The notes below the pieces were generated by a model, which ran no database searches, was not told the DNA's origin, and saw only the letters and a list, made by a program, of their open reading frames with translations. DNA of 34,366 nucleotides from Paracoccaceae bacterium (GTDB lineage Bacteria; Pseudomonadota; Alphaproteobacteria; Rhodobacterales; Rhodobacteraceae). Where the stretch lies: positions 1 through 34,366 of the forward strand of contig CABXKH010000022.1 of the NCBI GenBank assembly GCA_902512685.1, in the 5' to 3' direction. Position 1 is the first letter of the stretch. Each line of letters starts with the position of its first letter. The position numbers and the translations under genes are program-made. Below, one piece after another: positions 25,905-33,590 of the stretch.

Positions 25905-26933
25905 GTGAAAATCATGAACAGTAACTCACTCGCGATATCTGCCAAAAATGTATGGAAACTTTTTGGGGCAGAACCCGAAAAATACCTCGCAAAATCAGCA
26001 CCCGGGAAAACCTTTGAAGAGATAAAAGCCGATGGCTACATCGCCGGCGTGCGCGATGTTTCGATCGAAGTGCACCACGGTGAAATCCTTGTCATCATGG
26101 GGCTGTCTGGATCCGGAAAATCAACCTTGGTGCGCTGCTTTTCAAGGCTTCACGAAATCACTGGCGGCGAGATTATTGTCGAAGGCCAGAACATTATGGA
26201 GCTGTCCGAGAAAGAGCTTATCGATCTCAGACGCCGCAAAATGGGAATGGTTTTCCAGTCCTTTGGGCTTTTACCGCATCGCACGGTGCTTGAAAATGTG
26301 GCCTTTCCTTTGGAAATGCGTGGACAAGATAAACATACCCGCCGCGAGCGGGCGTTAGAAGTTGTCAAACTCGTTGGCCTTGAGGGCCGCGAAGAATATT
26401 TCCCGCGCGAACTTTCTGGCGGGCAACAACAGCGCGTAGGGATTGCCAGATCACTGGCCATCGAGCCGGACATCTGGTTTTTAGATGAGCCGTTCTCGGC
26501 GCTTGATCCGCTGATCCGACGTGAAATGCAGGATGAATTTTTACGGCTGCAGGGGATGCTTGATAAAACGATTGTCTTTATCACGCATGACTTTGACGAG
26601 GCTCTGCGCCTGGCTGACCGCATCGCCATCATGAAGGACGGCGCGGTGGAGCAGTGCGATACACCTGACCGAATTGTGCTGGATCCGGCAACGGAATATG
26701 TGCGCAAATTTACCGAAGAAATTGATAAGGCCCGCGTTGTGCGCGCGCGCGTACTGGTCGATGCGGGCGTGTCGGCTGACGGCGAAGCCGTTGATGGCAA
26801 AGCAACCATTCAAGAGCTTGCGCGCAAGCTTGTGGATGATCCGCGCGATATGATTCCGGTGCACGAAGATGGCAAGCCGATTGGGGCGATGAACCGCCAA
26901 TCCGCGCTTGATATTCTTTTGGGCAGTGCCTAA
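25905..26933 (+). CDS. tmoW: TMAO ABC transporter ATP-binding protein
   Basis: This 342-residue ATPase of the glycine betaine (ProV/OpuAA) type has Walker A GLSGSGKST at 66-74, Q-loop MVFQSFGLLPH near 115-125, signature LSGGQQQR from 170, Walker B IWFLDE at 190-195 and an H-loop ITHD near 227. A C-terminal extension after about 270 resembles the partial CBS-like regulatory tail of this ATPase group. The GTG at 25905 is chosen because AAGGGG lies nine bases before it; ATG 25914 is an alternative with poorer spacing. The stop overlaps the tmoV start by one base (TAATG). Confidence 0.92.
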   Translation: MKIMNSNSLAISAKNVWKLFGAEPEKYLAKSAPGKTFEEIKADGYIAGVRDVSIEVHHGEILVIMGLSGSGKSTLVRCFSRLHEITGGEIIVEGQNIMELSEKELIDLRRRKMGMVFQSFGLLPHRTVLENVAFPLEMRGQDKHTRRERALEVVKLVGLEGREEYFPRELSGGQQQRVGIARSLAIEPDIWFLDEPFSALDPLIRREMQDEFLRLQGMLDKTIVFITHDFDEALRLADRIAIMKDGAVEQCDTPDRIVLDPATEYVRKFTEEIDKARVVRARVLVDAGVSADGEAVDGKATIQELARKLVDDPRDMIPVHEDGKPIGAMNRQSALDILLGSA

Positions 26934-29152
26934 TGGCGGCGCAGTCTGATATAGCGCAGGCGCGCGATCCTAATAGATCCTATCAAAGACAGGTCTTTGG
27001 GCTGCTCGCGGTCGCTTTTATCTTAACGATCGTACAATGGTTCGGTTTTTTGCCTGCATCGCTGCATCGGGTGCCAGAGTTTTTATTGCCGCCGCTCGAG
27101 CTTATTCTTGATACGATGTTTAATTTTGTCAAAGAAGATATGGGGTTGATCTATGCCACGCGCTTTCTGACCGAAGGGCTGCAATGGGTGCTTGATGTCA
27201 CCGCTAATCTTTTGTTTGGCAAACGGCGCTGGCCCAATATAGGGCCGATCCCCTGGACCGCTATTGCGGCTGTAGCGGGGATTGTCGGCTACTATTTGGG
27301 CGGGGTGCGGCTGGCGGTTTTGGCGCTGGGTACCTTTGTCTGGACGGCGCTGATCGGCCAGTGGAAACTGGCCATGGAAACCATGTCTGTGCTGGTGGTT
27401 GCCGCGCCTTTGGCCTTTACCATTGGCCTCCTGCTGGGCATCGCGGCTTGGAAAAACAAAGCGGTGGATCAAACCTTGCAGCCAATCCTGTCGGTTTTGC
27501 AAACCCTGCCGTTTTTCACCTATCTGTTACCCGCGGTGATCTTTTTCAAAGTCGGCCCGACAGCAGGCGCGGTTGCAACCACGGTTTATGCCATTCCGCC
27601 AATGATTTTGATGACCACGCTGGGGCTGAAAAAGGTCAGCACCGAAGTGGTTGAAGCTGGCTATATGTCCGGGTGTTCGCGCTGGCAGATGTTGCGCTAT
27701 GTTTATATTCCTTCGGCACGCACGGAAATTCTGGTGGGCGTTAACCAGGTGATTATGCTCTGTCTGGCGATGGTGGTTCTGACCTCTTTTATCGGGATGC
27801 CGGGCCTTGGCGCAAAATTGCTGGCGATGATGGGCAGTTTTAAAATTGGCCGCAGTTTTGAGATTGGGATCACGATTGTTTTGCTTGCCATCACACTGGA
27901 TAGGCTGTCCAAAGCCTGGGTGGCCAAACAACCGGTGCATTTTGAAAAAGGCACCAATTGGTTCGTGCGCCATAAATATGTTGTCATGGGGTTTGCAGCC
28001 TTCGTCGGGTTTGTAATTGTGGCGCAATTTTGGGAACTTGCCTCAACCATAGGCCGCAAGCAGCATTTCAGTCAGGGCAAAGAGCTGGATAATTTCATCA
28101 AGCACACGGTTCTGACCAATGAATACCTCAAAGCGGCCACCTATTCGATCCGCTACTTTATGAATGTTTTCATCCTGATACCGTTTCGAAACTTTCTGCT
28201 GTCGATCCCTACGCCGGCTTTTATAATCGGGATTATCCTTTTTGCATGGCGGGTGGCAGGGCCGCGCCAAGCGCTTTATGCTTTTGCGTTTTTTACTTGG
28301 GTCGCGCTGAGCGGATGGTGGGACCGTTCGGTGATCACCATCTATTATGCGCTGTCCTCAACAGCGGTGGCCCTTGTGATCGGTATTCCTTTGGCGGTCT
28401 GGGGGGCTGGGCCACCTGCGCAGCGGATTAACTGGTCCAATGGATTGAATTCAACGGTGCTCATCGGCGTGATCAGCCTGCTGTTCCGGCGCTCCTGCAT
28501 TGCTTTTATGTCGCTCATTGCGGCCGGTGTTTCACGCTATATCCTGTGGTCCTGGGGTCTGTTCGGAGAAGAGCCTCAGATATGGGCGTACCGCACGGCA
28601 TTCTGGCTTTTGTTTGGCGCAAGCTTTTACATCATGTGGCGCTATGCAGGGCAAATGCTGCGCGATGTGTTTTTGCTGCTGGTGTCGGATTCTGCGCAGA
28701 CCTTTCCGAGCTTTGTCTATCTTATCCCGGCGATTATGCTGTTTGGAATTACAGATATCGCGGTGATTTTTGCGATCATGATTTTCGCCATGGTGCCCTT
28801 GATCCGCTACACCATAGAAGGGCTGCGCAATGTGCCGCCTGAAATGACCGAAAGCGCCGATATGTCGGGCGCCACGCGCAGCCAAAAGCTGTGGAAAGTG
28901 CAATTTCCACTGGCGTTGCCCACCATGGCGGTCGGTTTCAATCAGGCATTAATGTTTGCCTTTTTCATGACCATGATCGCAGCGTTCATCGGCACTATTG
29001 ATGTGGGCCAAGAGTTGCAACGCACCTTGGCCGGCACCGATCTGGGCAAGAACTTTGTGCTTGGTTTGAATGTCTCTTTCATGGCTTTGACGTTTGACAT
29101 GATCATCATGAAATGGTCGCAAACACGCAAAAAAGCCCTAGGTCTGGGATAA
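26933..29152 (+). CDS. tmoV: TMAO ABC transporter permease, two fused domains
   Basis: The product has 739 residues, about twice the length of a usual ProW permease. Two ABC-permease modules are visible, each with an EAA loop: EAGYMSGCSRWQ from residue 241 and ESADMSGATRSQ from residue 640. Each follows a similar segment (LQTLPFFTYLLPAVIFF in the first, AQTFPSFVYLIPAIMLF in the second). The gene therefore encodes both halves of the translocation pore. Between the modules there are additional hydrophobic stretches (about 345-560) not found in single permeases. It is coupled to tmoW at the start and followed by tdm after 11 bases. The fused form agrees with my memory of roseobacter TmoV. Confidence 0.9.
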   Translation: MAAQSDIAQARDPNRSYQRQVFGLLAVAFILTIVQWFGFLPASLHRVPEFLLPPLELILDTMFNFVKEDMGLIYATRFLTEGLQWVLDVTANLLFGKRRWPNIGPIPWTAIAAVAGIVGYYLGGVRLAVLALGTFVWTALIGQWKLAMETMSVLVVAAPLAFTIGLLLGIAAWKNKAVDQTLQPILSVLQTLPFFTYLLPAVIFFKVGPTAGAVATTVYAIPPMILMTTLGLKKVSTEVVEAGYMSGCSRWQMLRYVYIPSARTEILVGVNQVIMLCLAMVVLTSFIGMPGLGAKLLAMMGSFKIGRSFEIGITIVLLAITLDRLSKAWVAKQPVHFEKGTNWFVRHKYVVMGFAAFVGFVIVAQFWELASTIGRKQHFSQGKELDNFIKHTVLTNEYLKAATYSIRYFMNVFILIPFRNFLLSIPTPAFIIGIILFAWRVAGPRQALYAFAFFTWVALSGWWDRSVITIYYALSSTAVALVIGIPLAVWGAGPPAQRINWSNGLNSTVLIGVISLLFRRSCIAFMSLIAAGVSRYILWSWGLFGEEPQIWAYRTAFWLLFGASFYIMWRYAGQMLRDVFLLLVSDSAQTFPSFVYLIPAIMLFGITDIAVIFAIMIFAMVPLIRYTIEGLRNVPPEMTESADMSGATRSQKLWKVQFPLALPTMAVGFNQALMFAFFMTMIAAFIGTIDVGQELQRTLAGTDLGKNFVLGLNVSFMALTFDMIIMKWSQTRKKALGLG

Positions 29153-29163
29153 GGGGGGATTTG

Positions 29164-31554
29164 ATGACCGAGCAAATGGTATTTCCCAAACCCAAATCAA
29201 TCTCGGGGGTGATTACGCCGGGTCTTCCGGTGCTGCCTGCCGGGGTTGAACGCCACCCCATTCCGGGCGGCGGCAGCCGCGCTGTGCCGATTTTTGCCGG
29301 AGATGAAATTACGCTTCAGGACACAGAAGGCCTGCAGCCCGCAGAGATGGTGTTTTATGCCCCGGACCGGCGCTCGGATGCCGGTATGATTGGCGCCGAA
29401 GGCGGGCGTGATCCTTCGGGGCTCAAGGCCTCTCTTTTGCAGCATGCATCCGGCCGGCAGGTGATTTATGCGCTCGACAAGGCCGGTTTTGATCTGGCGC
29501 AGGCTGATGGCACGCTGGTCTTTGCCGAAGGCTCGCGCCCGGGTGATACTGCCAGTTTTACCGCCTCGCAAGACGGGCTTTTGATTGTCTGTGCGGCCGG
29601 CGGCGCGATGGAGGCGCATGAGCAATGGGCCCCGACCGAGATCGTGCTGTTTGTTAAACGGCTTACACCGCTGCTGCGCAAAGGCAATGCGATCATGCCC
29701 GATCCGCTGGCCGACCCTTTGGTGGATATTAATATTCAGCCGGGCGATGCAAAACCCTATGAGGTCAAGGCCGGTGAATTTATTCAGGTCGTGGATGTTC
29801 AGGGCCGTGAATGCAGCGATTTTCAGGCCTTTTCCCGGCGTGCGCTCGACAGCGGACTTGAGCGCGATATTGATCCGACAACCACCCGTTCGTTGATGGG
29901 CTCGCTCTATCCCGCGCCGGGATTGCACGCCAAGTATTTTTCCGTGGATCAAGAGCCGCTGGTTGAAATTATTCAAGACACTGTCGGTCGCCATGATACC
30001 TTTGGGCTGGCCTGTACGGCGCGCTATTATGAAGATTTGGGCTATCCGGGGCATGTGAATTGCTCTGATAATATCACCCGCGAACTGGCCGCTTTTGATA
30101 TCCGCCCGCGGGTCGGATGGCCGGCAATCAACTTTTTCTTCAACACGATTTTGGATGACACGCACGCGATCTCGATGGATGAGCCGTATTCGCGCCCCGG
30201 TGATTATGTATTGCTCAGGGCTTTGACGGATTTGGTATGTATATCAACGGCTTGCCCATGTGATATTGATCCAGCCAATGGCTGGAACCCGACCGATATT
30301 CAGGTTCGAACTTACAAAGAATCCGAAGATTTCAAGCGCTCGATTGGATGGCGCAAAACCCCGGGGGCTGATATGGAAGAAACGAAAAAAACCGGCTTTC
30401 ATGACTGTTTTGCGCGTCACACGCGCAATTTCGTCGAATATGCTGGCTACTGGTTGCCCCAAGATATGACCAACCATGGCAGCATTGCTGAATACTGGGC
30501 CACGCGCGAGCGGGCGGTGATTATGGACCTATCGCCCCTGCGAAAATATGAGGTCACCGGCCCCGACGCCGAAGCGTTGATGCAGCTGTGCGTCACCCGC
30601 GATGTAAAAAAAATCCCGGTGGGCGGCATTTCTTATACGGCCATGTGTTATGAACACGGCGGTATGATTGACGACGGCACTGTGTTTCGTTTGGGCGAGA
30701 CCAATTTCCGCTGGATCGGCGGCAATGATCAGTCCGGTCTGTGGCTGCGCAAACAAGCGCAAGAGCGCGGCATGAATGTCTGGGTGCGCAGCTCGACCGA
30801 TCATCATTGCAACGTCGCTGTGCAGGGACCGAAGTCGCGCGATATCCTAAAAGACATCATCTGGACGCCGCCGCATCAGCCAACGGTGGAGGAACTGCCT
30901 TGGTTCCGCCTGACGGTCGGGCGGCTTGGCGACTTTCATGGTCCCTCTGTGGTGGTCAGCCGCACAGGGTATTCTGGCGAGCTGGGCTATGAGGTGTTTT
31001 GCCATCCCAAAGACGCCACAGAAGTCTTTGACGCCATCTGGCAGGCTGGTGCACCACATGGAATGTTGCCCCTTGGTTTAGGGGCGCTGGATATGGTGCG
31101 CATTGAAGCCGGTCTTATTTTCGCCGGATCGGAATTTGATGACCAGACAGACCCGATGGAGGCCGGCATCGGCTTTGCCGTCCCTTTGAAAAGCAAAACC
31201 GATGATTTTATCGGCCGCGCTGCGCTTGAACGGCGCAAAGCGCATCCGCAAAAGAAACTGGTCGGGCTTGAACTGAGCGGTGGTGTCGTGCCCACGCCGG
31301 GCGATTGCGTGCATATTGGCAAGCCGCAAATTGGCGAGGTGACATCTGCGTTAAAATCGCCAGTTCTGGGCAAAGTTATTGCCTTGGCCCGCCTTGATAT
31401 CGCCCATGCCGAGATCGGTACTGAGGTCGAGGTCGGACGCCTAGATGGCGACCAGCTAAGGCTAAGCGCAACAATTGTCCCTTTTCCGCATTTTGATCCT
31501 AAAAAAGAACGGGTCAAAGGCAATTACGCGGCGGCAGAGCCTGCCCAAGTGTGA
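29164..31554 (+). CDS. tdm: Trimethylamine N-oxide demethylase
   Basis: The 796-residue cytoplasmic enzyme splits TMAO into dimethylamine and formaldehyde, with the formaldehyde passed to tetrahydrofolate. The N-terminal half contains a DUF1989-type zinc domain (about 190-400); Cys300, Cys364 and Cys366 have exactly the spacing (64 and 2) that I recall for the zinc ligands of Methylocella silvestris Tdm (279, 343, 345). The C-terminal half (about 420-780) is a GcvT-type folate-binding domain (RTGYSGELGYEVF, GLGALDMVRIEAGLIF). Residues about 30-165 look like a decayed copy of the DUF1989 start. The ATG at 29164 follows AAGGGGGG. It is the last gene of tmoXWV-tdm. Confidence 0.94.
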   Translation: MTEQMVFPKPKSISGVITPGLPVLPAGVERHPIPGGGSRAVPIFAGDEITLQDTEGLQPAEMVFYAPDRRSDAGMIGAEGGRDPSGLKASLLQHASGRQVIYALDKAGFDLAQADGTLVFAEGSRPGDTASFTASQDGLLIVCAAGGAMEAHEQWAPTEIVLFVKRLTPLLRKGNAIMPDPLADPLVDINIQPGDAKPYEVKAGEFIQVVDVQGRECSDFQAFSRRALDSGLERDIDPTTTRSLMGSLYPAPGLHAKYFSVDQEPLVEIIQDTVGRHDTFGLACTARYYEDLGYPGHVNCSDNITRELAAFDIRPRVGWPAINFFFNTILDDTHAISMDEPYSRPGDYVLLRALTDLVCISTACPCDIDPANGWNPTDIQVRTYKESEDFKRSIGWRKTPGADMEETKKTGFHDCFARHTRNFVEYAGYWLPQDMTNHGSIAEYWATRERAVIMDLSPLRKYEVTGPDAEALMQLCVTRDVKKIPVGGISYTAMCYEHGGMIDDGTVFRLGETNFRWIGGNDQSGLWLRKQAQERGMNVWVRSSTDHHCNVAVQGPKSRDILKDIIWTPPHQPTVEELPWFRLTVGRLGDFHGPSVVVSRTGYSGELGYEVFCHPKDATEVFDAIWQAGAPHGMLPLGLGALDMVRIEAGLIFAGSEFDDQTDPMEAGIGFAVPLKSKTDDFIGRAALERRKAHPQKKLVGLELSGGVVPTPGDCVHIGKPQIGEVTSALKSPVLGKVIALARLDIAHAEIGTEVEVGRLDGDQLRLSATIVPFPHFDPKKERVKGNYAAAEPAQV

Positions 31555-31622
31555 TAGGGGGATGACAAAGCCAGCGCTGCGGCAGATAAAGGCCTTTCTA
31601 CTATAAGCGGTACACATCCTCG

Positions 31623-31651
31623 ATGAGTGTTTTTTTGGAATTTTCGCCGCC
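31623..31651 (+). other. Probable frameshifted 5' end of the EamA transporter gene
   Basis: An ATG at 31623 reads Met-Ser-Val-Phe and then meets a run of seven T (31630-31636). With one more T the frame would continue as FFGIFAALSWGVHD into the transporter reading frame, exactly the N-terminal first helix expected of the family. In the present sequence the only start in the transporter frame is TTG at 31652, inside that helix. A one-base deletion, real or a sequencing error, explains this best. Confidence 0.65.
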
Positions 31652-32470
31652 TTGTCATGGGGCGTGCATGACCTTTTGGTGCGTCAGGTGACGCAGCGGA
31701 TGGGCACCAGCACTGCGCTCAGCTCTGTTTTGGCGTTAAGTATGCTGCTTTTGTTTCTGGCGTTGCTGATCATGCCCGAGGCTGATTTCACAATCACTAG
31801 CCAAGGTTTAGGGCTTTCTGTTCTCTCTGGGCTGACCTTTGCTGTGGCTTCATTCAGCCTCTATCGGGCGTTTGAAATTGGCCCCGTGCGTTTGGTGGCG
31901 CCGATCATTGGGGCATATCCGGTGATTTCAGTGGCTTGGGCATCTATATTTTCCGCGCCGATCCCCTTAAGTGATTGGCTGGCTGTTGGGGCAGTGGTGA
32001 CCGGTGTCGGGTTGGTGGTGGCGCTGTCGGGAAAACCTCAAGGCGCTGCTCGAGCCAACACAGGCAAAGCGGTCCTTTGGGCGTCCCTGTCTGCTGCGAG
32101 CTTTGCCTTTACGTTTATTTTTGGCCTGCAGGCGGTTTTTAGCGGCCATCCGCTGGCGTTGAACCTTGTGACCCGCTGCGTTGCCTTTGCTGTCATATGC
32201 CTTGTTGTGCTGCGCAGCGGCGGATTTCAAAGGCCGCCGCGCGCGGCGCTTCCGCTTTTGGCGTTGATTGCGGCGCTTGATGCTTTGGCGCTGGGTCTTG
32301 TGCTTCAGGCCGGCGCGCTGAGCCAACCTGAATATGCATCGGTTGCGGCCTCGACCTTTGGGATGGTGACGATAATTCTGGCATGGGCGTTTTTAAAAGA
32401 AACGATGCGTCCGGGCCAATGGGCCGCTGCCGCCATGGTGTTTGCGTCTATCGCGTATTTAGGTCTGTGA
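31652..32470 (+). CDS. EamA/DMT-superfamily transporter, N-terminus probably frameshifted
   Basis: This is an inner-membrane drug/metabolite transporter of the EamA type with about ten hydrophobic segments in two related halves (first about 1-125, second about 130-272; SFSLYRAFEIGPVRLVAPI against LVLQAGALSQPEYASVAAST are matching elements). Typical members have 280-290 residues; this frame has 272 from a TTG without ribosome binding site, and the first helix is truncated. Restoring one T upstream gives 282 residues (see 31623-31651). The substrate is unknown; amino acid or amine export is common in the family. It may be non-functional or phase-variable if the frameshift is real. Confidence 0.75.
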   Translation: MSWGVHDLLVRQVTQRMGTSTALSSVLALSMLLLFLALLIMPEADFTITSQGLGLSVLSGLTFAVASFSLYRAFEIGPVRLVAPIIGAYPVISVAWASIFSAPIPLSDWLAVGAVVTGVGLVVALSGKPQGAARANTGKAVLWASLSAASFAFTFIFGLQAVFSGHPLALNLVTRCVAFAVICLVVLRSGGFQRPPRAALPLLALIAALDALALGLVLQAGALSQPEYASVAASTFGMVTIILAWAFLKETMRPGQWAAAAMVFASIAYLGL

Positions 32471-32480
32471 TCGGGGGCGT

Positions 32481-33017
32481 TCAGTCCGTAAAACGCACCT
32501 TGCCGATAAAGCCAAGGTTGCGGTTGCGCTGGGCATAATCAATGCCGTAGCCAACAACAAATTCATCCAGGATTTCAAACCCTGTCCAATCGGCTTTGAT
32601 CGGCACTTCGCGCCGTGTGGGCTTATCGAGCAGCGCAATTGATTTCATCCGCGCTGGCCCGCGGGATTTGAGCAGGCCAATGACATGGCTTAGGGTAAAG
32701 CCGGTATCGACGATGTCTTCGACCACCAAAACATCGCGGCCTTCAATCGCGCCGCGCAAATCTTTTAAAATCCGCACTTCGCGTGAACTTTCCATCCCGT
32801 CGCCATAAGACGAGGCCTCTAGGAAATCCACTTCCACCGGCAAATCCAGCTCTCGCACAAGGTCGGCGATAAAGACGAATGATCCGCGCAGAAGCCCGAC
32901 CACGATGAGCTTGTCAGTGCCGTTGAATTCATCGTGAATTTCGCGGCAAAGCTCTTCGACCCGCGCGGCAATCGTTTTTGCTGAAATCATTTCATCGATG
33001 ACATAAGGACGCTGCAC
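32481..33017 (-). CDS. hpt: Hypoxanthine phosphoribosyltransferase
   Basis: The 178-residue purine salvage enzyme converts hypoxanthine or guanine plus PRPP into IMP or GMP. The PRPP-binding motif [14 protein letters not shown] is at 96-109 and the purine-site segment [18 protein letters not shown] near the C-terminus. Length is usual. It converges on the EamA gene with ten bases between the stops and is divergent from the RatA-like gene. It is a housekeeping gene and marks the end of the methylamine region on this side. Confidence 0.93.
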   Translation of the reverse strand: MQRPYVIDEMISAKTIAARVEELCREIHDEFNGTDKLIVVGLLRGSFVFIADLVRELDLPVEVDFLEASSYGDGMESSREVRILKDLRGAIEGRDVLVVEDIVDTGFTLSHVIGLLKSRGPARMKSIALLDKPTRREVPIKADWTGFEILDEFVVGYGIDYAQRNRNLGFIGKVRFTD

Positions 33018-33090
33018 AATGTTACCCTCTTGATTTTCCCGCTCAACAATACGTATTCAGAAGTAAGTGTCACGCGCAAAAAGAAACTCA

Positions 33091-33537
33091 ATGCCAAAAC
33101 ATTCCGAAACCAAGCATCTTTCCTATACTGCTGAGCAGATGTATGCCCTTGTGGCTGATGTGGGCAGCTATCCTCAGTTCTTACCGTGGTGTTCAGCAGC
33201 GCGCATCCGCTCGCGCCAACCGCAGCCCGAGGGTGAGGTTATTGAAGCCGATCTGGTGATCAGCTTTAAGGTTTTTCGCGAACGCTTTGGCAGCCGTGTG
33301 ACGCTTTTTCCCGATGCGTTGAAAATTGATACCGAATATCTTGACGGGCCTTTTCGGTATATGCGCTCGCATTGGGCGTTCCGCCCTGACGGCGCGGGCT
33401 GCGAAGTGGATTTCTTTGTGGATTTCGAATTTAAAAATGCGCTGTTACAAGGCATTATCGGGGTGGTGTTCAATGAGGCCATGCTGCGCATCGTGCGCGC
33501 CTTTGAGCGCAGGGCAGCAGAACTTTACGGGCCATAA
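33091..33537 (+). CDS. RatA/Coq10-like START-domain protein
   Basis: The product has 148 residues. Sequence blocks YTAEQMYALVADVGSYPQFLPWCSAARI and the C-terminal helix EAMLRIVRAFERRAAELYG define the Coq10/RatA family, which binds ubiquinone in respiratory organisms; RatA of E. coli was described as a ribosome-association toxin. In alphaproteobacteria a ubiquinone-binding role is more likely. The ATG at 33091 is preferred; a GTG at 33067 is open eight codons upstream, and both ribosome binding sites are weak. No antitoxin-like (RatB) partner is seen beside it. Confidence 0.87.
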   Translation: MPKHSETKHLSYTAEQMYALVADVGSYPQFLPWCSAARIRSRQPQPEGEVIEADLVISFKVFRERFGSRVTLFPDALKIDTEYLDGPFRYMRSHWAFRPDGAGCEVDFFVDFEFKNALLQGIIGVVFNEAMLRIVRAFERRAAELYGP

Positions 33538-33541
33538 AAAA

Positions 33542-33565
33542 GGCGCGCAGAGCAAGCTGCGCGCC
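33542..33565 (-). terminator. Intrinsic terminator for the right-hand amtB
   Basis: GGCGCGCAG at 33542-33550 pairs with CTGCGCGCC at 33557-33565 around a six-base loop. On the minus strand the stem is followed by six T (the A-run at 33536-33541), a standard intrinsic terminator after amtB. It may also stop plus-strand transcripts of the RatA-like gene. Confidence 0.8.
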
Positions 33566-33590
33566 ATCTAGTTTCCATACAGGAGAGGTC

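Noticed and set aside
28400-28640. Possible compensated frameshift in the middle of tmoV
   Set aside because: The stretch remains hydrophobic, with helices typical of a membrane protein, the frame is open throughout and the second permease module follows intact.
29197-30165. A 322-codon minus-strand open frame opposite tdm
   Set aside because: It lies wholly antisense to strongly identified tdm; the composition (basic, Arg/His/Gln-rich) is that of a shadow frame and there is no ribosome binding site.
33091-33537. Toxin of a RatAB-type toxin-antitoxin pair
   Set aside because: No RatB-like partner is adjacent, and Coq10-type ubiquinone binding is the common role in this group.
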